Positions 57,560 through 64,000 of a stretch of DNA of 64,000 bases are shown here, piece after piece. The notes beneath the pieces were generated by a model that did no database searches, was not told the DNA's origin, and saw only the letters and a list, made by a program, of their open reading frames with translations. The stretch comes from Planoprotostelium fungivorum (Eukaryota > Evosea > Variosea > Cavosteliida > Cavosteliaceae), in assembly GCA_003024175.1 (NCBI GenBank), contig MDYQ01000043.1, forward strand, positions 1 to 64,000, written 5' to 3'. A program made the translations under genes and the position numbers. Each line of letters starts with the position of its first letter. The stretch's first letter is position 1.

Positions 57560-60500
57560 ATGTTGGGTGCTATCGGCAGACACTTAAATAAGGGGGGAAG
57601 ATGTGTCCCCCTGACTCGGACATCACGAAATGTATCGGTAGTCAGACCGCTCAACAGCGTGCCCACACAGAAACTGAACACGAGAGGTGATGTGTTGTCT
57701 TCCTTTCAATCTTCTAACATTTCGTCAGCATTCTCTACTCTGCCTTCTCTCCGTGCAGCTGCACCATCGTCTCCACAGAAACTCTCAGAGAGCTTCCTCA
57801 GTGGCTCATCTGCCATCTACATCGAAGAGATGTTTGAGGCCTGGAAGAAGGACAACAGCTCCGTTCACGCTTCTTGGAATGCATACTTCAAGTCAGTAGA
57901 GAGGGGAGCCCGCCCCGGAGAGGCACTTGCATTTCCTGATTCGTTTGGAGAGCACATCACCGTGACGGGTGGTGGTTCAGTTGGAGGTGGCATTCCCACC
58001 GATGTCAACGATTCCATTCGTCTGCTCTTGCTCGTCCGCGCTTACCAAGTGAGAGATCATATCATATTGATGTGTGATTATCTCTTATCGTCATCTCGAC
58101 GGACCATCCTCATCATCTCACACTCTTCTGAACGAGATCTGCAGGTGAGAGGACACATGTTGGCCGATCTGGATCCCCTGCGTCTGACCAAAAACCCAAC
58201 TCCACCGGAGCTCGAACTGTCCTCGTACGGTTTCACCGAGGCTGACATGGACAGAGAATTCACTCTGGGCGGTGAATACCTCTCTGGCTTCCTCTCCAGG
58301 TGACAACCATCATCCTTCATCACGTGCATCATCGTCTAAAGAGTCCTGACGCCGTTTAGACCCAAGACCAAGCTGAGAGACATCGTCAGCCGATTGAAGG
58401 AGACATACTGCAGCACCATTGGTTATGAGTGGGTCATCGCCTCGTTGTAGTGTGCCGACGACCTCATCAGGTACATGCACATTCAAGACAGAGACCGCTG
58501 CAACTGGCTGAGAGACAGAATCGAGACCCCTCAGCAATACAAATTTTCAAAGGAAGACAAGACGAGCATTTTGGATCGTTTGACTTGGGCGACCGAATTC
58601 GAACTCTTTTTGAATCGAAAGGTGAACGTTGGAATTCATTTCAAAAAAAAGAAAAAAAATTGAAGAAAAACAGTGGCAAGGTACCAAGAGGTTCGGTGTA
58701 GATGGATGCGAAGGTTTAATTCCGGGAATCAAAGCCATGATCGACAAACTGTCCGATCACGGAGCCGAGAGCGTCGTCATGGGAATGGCCCACAGAGGTC
58801 CGTACACCGGTTTTAAGGTTTATCTGACCCCACCAGGTCGTCTCAACGTCCTCGCCAACGTCGTCCGCAAGCCACTCGATGCCATTTTCCACGAATTTGG
58901 CGGTGGTTCCACTCAGGGCGGCGATTTCTTCTACACCGGCTCAGGCGACGTCAAGTACCATCTCGGTACATCGTACGACCGTCAGACTCGTAACGGAAAA
59001 GCCATTCACTTGTCTCTCTTGGCCAACCCCTCTCATCTGGAGGCAGTCAACCCCGTTGTAGAGGGTAAAGTCAGGGCCAAGCAGCAATTGACCGGTGACC
59101 ACGAGAGGAAGAAGGTGGGACCGTGGCGCGTTGTAGACTGAATCGTTGTAGACGGTCAGTGTTTTGATCCACGGAGATGCATCGGTCGCCGCTCAGGGCA
59201 TTGTCTATGAGACAGTCGGCCTCTCTGGACTGCGTCACTACACCACCGGTGGTTCTATCCATGTTGTCATCAACAACCAGATCGGTTTCACAACCGACCC
59301 TAGAGACGCTCGCGGCAACGTATACTGCACTGACGTGGCCAAGATTTCTCGTGGGATTTTCCTCGGAGATTCCGATCTGACTCGTTGTAGATGCTCCAGT
59401 CTTCCACGTGAACGGCGATGACCCGGAAGCCATCACCCACGCCTTCCAATTGGCCGCCGAGTGGAGACAGACCTTCCACTCTGACGTATTCATCGACATC
59501 ATCTGCTACAGAAAGTTTGGACACAACGAAGGAGACGAACCCAGATTCACTCAACCAGTGATGTACAAGGCGATCGATCAACAGAGATCCACCCTGGAGC
59601 AGTACAAGGCCCAACTCTTGCAAGAAGGTGAGGGGATGGGATGACGTGAGATGACGTCATCAGGCACGTTGAACGAGAAGGAATTGGCCGAGATCGACGA
59701 GAGAGTGAAGAGCATCTTGGAGCAGAAGTACAAGGAGTCCCCCGATTACAAGTCGAACCCTTCTGACTGGTTCGATTCACACTGGCAAAATTTCAGATCT
59801 CAGACGCAGCAAGACAAGAACCAGTGGAGGAACGTGTCGACGGACACCATCAAGAAGGTCGGCAAGGCTCTCTACACCATTCCAGAGGACATCACCCTCC
59901 ACCCCAACATCAAGGTGTGCCGTGTGATGACGCGTGATGACGTCATCACTCATTCCCGCAGAAAATCATCCAGGGAAGACAAAAGGTGGTGGAGAGTGGA
60001 CAGAACATCGATTGGGGTACTGCCGAGTCTCTTGCGTACGGTACGCTTCTATTGGAGGGTAGACACGTTCGTGTGTCCGGACAAGATTGTGAGAGAGGAA
60101 CTTTCTCTCACCGTCACGCCGTCCTCCACGACCAAAACTCCGACAAGGTGATTTCCCGCCAAAAATTAAACCCTAAAACCTGACCCCGCTCAGACGTACG
60201 AGCCCCTCAACAACATCGACCCCGAGCAGGCCCCCTTCAACGTCTGCAACTCTTCCCTCTCTGAGTTTGGAGTCTTAGGTTTCGAGTTGGGTTATTCCTT
60301 GGAGAATCCAAACATGCTCGTCGTCTGGGAGGCCCAATTTGGTGACTTTGCCAACGGTGCTCAGGTACGTCTCGTTGTAGATCGATCACCATCACCTCAT
60401 CGTCATCACCTGATCACCGTCATCAGGTCATGATCGATCAGTTTGTCGCGGCGGGTGAGGCCAAGTGGAGGAGACAGAGCGGACTCGTTCTCCTCTTACC

Positions 60501-61330
60501 CCACGGTTACGATGGTTCCGGACCAGAGCACTCCTCCGCCAGACTCGAGAGGTTCCTCCAGATGTCCGATTCCGACCCCGATGTCATCCCATCCGCTCAC
60601 CCCGAGCAGGTGACACCGACACATCCACCCTCATCCTCTAAACTCGTTCAGGTGGCGCAGCTGTCCAACTGGACCGTTGCCAACATCACTTCTCCCAGCA
60701 ATTTTTTCCACGCCATGAGAAGACAGATCATCCGAGACTTTAGAAAACCGATGGTGGTCATGTCCCCGAAGAATCTACTCAAGCACAGACACTGTCACTC
60801 GCCCATCGAAGAGTTCACCTCCGGACAGTTCAGGAGAGTCATTGGTGAGACGAAACAAGAGATTGTGGACAACGCCGATAAGGTGGGAGACACACGGTGG
60901 GACGTGGGATGACATCATCAGGTCAAGCGCGTCTTGTTCTGCTCCGGAAAGGTCTACTTTGATCTGGCCGACGAGAGAGAGAAGCAGAAGAAGAGCGACG
61001 TCGCGATCGTTCGCGTGGAGCAGATCTACCCTTTCCCATTCGATCTGGTCGCAGAGGAAGCTGCGAGGTACCCCCAGGCAGAGGTGACGGTCATCTACAA
61101 CGAGCCATCTGATCTATCTTTAGATCATGTGGGTGCAGGAGGAGCACAAGAACGCGGGAGCTTGGAATTGGATCGCACCCCACATTCGCACAGCTCTGAA
61201 GGAGAAGAGAGGAGACAACTACAACTTGAAGTACGCAGGAAGGGCCTCGGCGGCATCACCTGCCACTGGATTTAAGAAGGAGCACGACAAGCAGCAGGCC
61301 GCTCTGATATCGACGGCTCTGACTCTATAA
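57560..61330 (+). CDS. ogdh: 2-oxoglutarate dehydrogenase E1 (mitochondrial)
   Basis: The thiamine-diphosphate E1 of the TCA-cycle complex. It starts with a basic targeting peptide ([15 protein letters not shown]). [20 protein letters not shown] is the family's N-terminal binding region. The core is complete: [64 protein letters not shown] and [11 protein letters not shown]. The C-terminal half has [45 protein letters not shown] and [11 protein letters not shown]. About fifteen introns of 37–45 nt cut it. The one near 59124–59160 contains two copies of CGTTGTAGAC in 37 nt, the one at 59351–59390 ends CTGACTCGTTGTAG, and one near 61084–61123 has ATCTACAACG. Confidence 0.96.
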
Positions 61331-61452
61331 ATTTGATCTGATCCGGTGACTGTATGTAATGTCTTGCGGTGAGGATCGAACTGATTGACGGGATGGCTGG
61401 CGCTGATATTGAGACTGATTTGAACCATTATAACGGGATCTCTTCCCAACAA

Positions 61453-61523
61453 GCGTCGATGGTCCAGTGGTAGAATTTCCGCCTGCCACGCGGGAGACCC
61501 GGGTTCGATTCCCGGTCGACGCA
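61453..61523 (+). tRNA. tRNA-Gly (GCC), third copy
   Basis: Same body as the copies at 785 and 7662. The 3' flank CGGTTTTGCCA is shared with the 7662 copy, while the upstream flank is unrelated. No coiled-coil gene precedes this one. Confidence 0.95.
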
Positions 61524-61736
61524 CGGTTTTGCCAATCTCAACATGATTCATTTTGGCGATCACATTTCCGATGATGATCTGCGAAACTGTTCGAATCTGA
61601 AATTATCAATATTGATAAATATAGAGCATAAATGATGGTAGATGATATGAAAACTGTTTGTGTTCATTCAGCTTGTTCCCACGTTAACAGAGTGTTGTAG
61701 CAATGAAGGAGAGATCATTGCAAAACGAAAAAAATG

Positions 61737-61851
61737 TGCATCCGGTGGGATTCGAACCCACGCGCGGTTACCCACACTAGAAATCTCTACCATGACTTGG
61801 CAGTAAGCTTTCGCTTGAGTCTAGCGCCATAACCAACTCGGCCACAGATGC
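61737..61851 (-). tRNA. tRNA-Leu (CAA) with an intron
   Basis: Minus strand: acceptor GCATCTG pairs with CGGATGC, the D-arm is GGCCGAGTTGG, and the anticodon loop ACTCAAG gives CAA. An intron of about 29 nt follows the base 3' of the anticodon, as in most eukaryotic tRNA-Leu(CAA). The long variable arm and the T-loop TTCGAAT are present. A run of seven T follows. Confidence 0.93.
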
Positions 61852-62007
61852 TTCGTGATGGAGCGACAATTTTTGATGTACATATCATGAGTGTATACAG
61901 CATCATCTGATTGATTGCTTACAACATATGCATGGGAGAACAGAGCCCTGCTTCTTGCAGTTGTTTATTTACAACCTTATTCTAAATGAAATATGTTATG
62001 ACTTGGC

Positions 62008-62952
62008 TCAGCAGTTGCAACCCTTGTTGTCATCAGCCGGTTGGCTGTTGTCGATGACGATCTTCTTGTCGTTCAACTTGATGTCGTCGCTCATGTTCCT
62101 GTCTTGAGCCAGTGCGTTCTTAGCGATAGTCAAGAAGGCTTGGTCCACGTTGGTTGCCTCCTTCGCACTGCACGTGTTAGAATCGACATGCACCTCCCAT
62201 GCACTCACGATGTCTCAAAGTAAGGGATGTTGCCGTTTGCTTGACACCACGCTCTCGCTCTCTTCTCGGTGACGACTCTGTTCTCAAGATCGATCTTGTT
62301 GCCGATCAAAACGAAGGGGAAGCTCTCTGGGTTGGCGGGTGCGGCTTGGTTCAGGAACTCGTCCTTCCAGTTGTCTGTAGAGGATGAATAATGATGAATT
62401 GGATGGTGAGAAATCACCGATACGCTCGAAGCTTTTGGCGACGTTGACGTCAAAGACGAGAACGCAGCAGTCGGCTCCTCTGTAGAAGGCAACACCGAGA
62501 GATTGGAATCTCTCTGTGTAAATGTTAGAAGGTGTAGTGAAGATGGAACTTGTATTGGTGGGGTGTCATAGAAGGTGGAGTGACGATGTTACCTTGACCA
62601 GCAGTATCCCAGATCTGTTCAATGATTGAGTTACGCGAATGATTGCGAATCTTCTTCTCACCTGGTTTGTGACGAGCTTGTCGTCGACCATAACTTCTTT
62701 GGTGAGGAAATCGGCTCCGATGGTAGCTTTATAGTGGGTGCTGAACTTCTTTGACACATACGTTAAAAAGTTAAGGAACACGTTGCAACGAGAACAAATG
62801 GAACGACGAAATGTAAAGGATATTGATTCATCAGTGAAGTCTTGCCTACACTGAATGGATTTTAGCATCGGATCGACATCATGTAACGTGTCAGCTCACC
62901 CGCTCTCTCCGAGGATGATAACCTTCAGCAGTGCCTTCTTGTTGGAGCTCAT
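62008..62952 (-). CDS. rab7: Rab7 GTPase
   Basis: Controls late endosome and lysosome fusion. [20 protein letters not shown] opens the P-loop (GESGVGKTS). [14 protein letters not shown] is the Rab7 effector region, IWDTAGQERFQSL switch [12 protein letters not shown] the base-binding motif, and [17 protein letters not shown] is nearly diagnostic of Rab7. The tail KGCNC carries two Cys for geranylgeranylation. There are six or so introns. One of them (62762–62823) is an AT–AC intron of the minor type. The start is divergent from the RCC1-like gene with 87 bp between ATGs. Confidence 0.96.
62762..62823 (-). other. U12-type AT–AC intron in Rab7
   Basis: On the minus strand the 62-nt intron starts ATATCCTTT and ends AC. 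TTCCTTAAC (62770–62778) lies about 10 nt before the 3' end. These match the minor-spliceosome donor and branch-point consensus exactly. Removing it joins SLMNQ to [11 protein letters not shown] without a gap, splitting the CAG codon after its second base. Confidence 0.93.
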
Positions 62953-63039
62953 GTCTTCCGCTGATCGTCCTTGGTTTGTGTGGTTGTCTTCCGCAGGGGA
63001 ATAAATAAACACTTTTATTTCATTTTCCACTGTCCAGTG

Positions 63040-64000
63040 ATGATGATCTGCCGTAGACTACCATCATTCAGACAAACCGTTCGTCCCCACCAAAGGATAC
63101 TGATCCGTCACAAGTCTGTAGTTCCAGAATATACAGGTGCGATATGACATCACGATGTGATCACATCATCTCAAACGATCCAGCTGGCACTTGGCAAAAA
63201 ATCTATTCATTTGGCAGTGAGTGTCTTTTCTTTCGCTTATCTCATCATCTTCTGCGCAGATAATCATTTTGGTCAACTGGGAAGATACATCGAGAATGCA
63301 TCATCAGATCCAAATCCAGGCCTCATCGGTCCTCTGTGTGTATTCAGCGCATTAGAGTCACCCATCCGAACCAATTTCATCGATGTGGCTAGCGGTCCGT
63401 ATCACAACCTCGCCATCACCGGTAAGAACGTCATCACTCTTCCCTTCTCACCTCGATTCAGAACAACGCAAAGTCATCGGCTGGGGCAGATGTGCCGAAT
63501 TCCAGATTCCTGATTCCATCAAAGAAAAGGACATCTTGGAATTTCCAAACAGTCTCCCATCACTCAACAAGATGAAGTTTGTCGGCTGTCGAGCCATGGA
63601 AGAGACGAGCCTCTTTCTCAATGGTGATCCATCATCACAATCATCATCCATCGACACTGACACCTCTTCTCAGACCAGGGAAGAGTCTACACGTGTGGAA
63701 GCAGCACTCACGGTGAATGTGGGCTGGGAGAAGAAGAAAAGGTCGAGAAGATCAAGGTGATCGATCACCTACTGAATCAGAAGGTGATGCGATGGTGTCG
63801 GAGGTGAAGTTGAGAGTCTCAGATCTCTTGGTTGGGTAGTGGGAGCAACCACGCTGTAGCCGTCACGGAATATGGAGATGCATTTAGCTGGGGAGAGAAC
63901 ACGTGGGAATTGAAGGTTGTAAGATGAAAGAGATGACACGAACTCGATAGGTTCGGGCAGCTAGCTTTGGGAGATGTTGGTGATCAGCGACTTCCGAAGA
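63040..64000 (+). CDS. RCC1-repeat protein, 5' part (runs off the window)
   Basis: The N-terminus (MMICRRLPSFRQTVRPHQRI, then LIRHKSVVPEY) is Arg-rich and lacks acidic residues, like a mitochondrial targeting peptide. Then come RCC1-type blades: KIYSFGNNHFGQLGR, then FIDVASGPYHNLAIT, KVIGWGRCAEFQIPD, and near the end NHAVAVTEYGDAFSWGEN and FGQLALGDVG. Mitochondrial RCC1-like proteins (RCC1L/WBSCR16) combine these two features, so that is my best guess. At least four introns are seen. The last exon is cut by the window end. Confidence 0.75.

Noticed and set aside
1-64000. Old virus copies or LTR-type elements
   Set aside because: I found no polymerase, integrase, capsid-like frame or long terminal repeats anywhere in the window.

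Overview
This 64 kb window is nuclear DNA from a compact, intron-rich eukaryote. Most genes are cut by many tiny GT–AG introns, usually 37–46 nt. tRNA genes have eukaryotic form and one carries an intron. Stop-to-stop and start-to-start gaps are often under 100 bp. The gene content points to a free-living amoebozoan, possibly a protostelid-like amoeba. The clues are a fibro-slime/PA14-type receptor, a Dicer-like enzyme without a helicase, a calponin-homology/filamin protein, a CRIB kinase, and secreted enzymes against glucan and chitin. The taxon is an inference; nothing in the sequence names it. Three places carry N: 8286, 31438 and 57069–57070. The last two are flanked by near-identical duplicated sequence, so they look like unmerged contig ends.

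Layout. 1–8.3 kb: a decayed gene copy with a tRNA-Gly, an alpha/beta hydrolase, a peptide:N-glycanase with a C-terminal lectin domain (minus), a THUMPD3-type tRNA methyltransferase (plus), then a cluster of three tRNAs and the intact relative of the first gene. 8.5–19.2 kb: an Atg18/WIPI propeller, an unrecognised AT-hook protein, TSG101/Vps23, a multi-pass membrane protein, an aldo-keto reductase and two small unknowns. 19.6–27 kb, all minus: DHHC palmitoyltransferase, secreted esterase, TraB protein, F-box/LRR protein. 27–34 kb: GST, tandem RNase III enzyme, JmjC oxygenase. 33.9–38.5 kb: one large CH/glycogen-binding-like/filamin-like protein. 38.9–48 kb: TPR protein, an unknown, an RNA polymerase III RPC7-like subunit, a secreted Ser/Thr-rich protein, the fibro-slime receptor, TRAX and a small basic protein. 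48–53 kb: a WW–CRIB–kinase and an NTF2-like protein. 53.6–56.3 kb: a GH128 glucanase and an LPMO-like protein. 56.4–64 kb: a Ras-like GTPase, 2-oxoglutarate dehydrogenase E1, two tRNAs, Rab7 and the start of an RCC1-repeat protein.

How the genes fit together. Rab7, Atg18, Vps23 and a DHHC enzyme serve endolysosomal traffic. The GH128 glucanase, the LPMO-like protein and a secreted esterase fit the digestion of fungal or bacterial walls. The CH/filamin protein, the CRIB kinase and the NPLY-tailed receptor fit adhesion and actin control.

The most unusual signal lies in the introns. One 8–10 bp word, CGTTGTAGAT or its reverse complement ATCTACAACG, occurs about 55 times by my count. About 2 copies of the 8-bp core would be expected by chance. 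It is the 3' splice site of about ten introns, sits inside many others in either orientation, and forms perfect 18-bp palindromes. Two further self-complementary words, GAAATTTC and TGACGTCA, recur in introns as well. A clear minor-spliceosome AT–AC intron in Rab7 is the second main finding.
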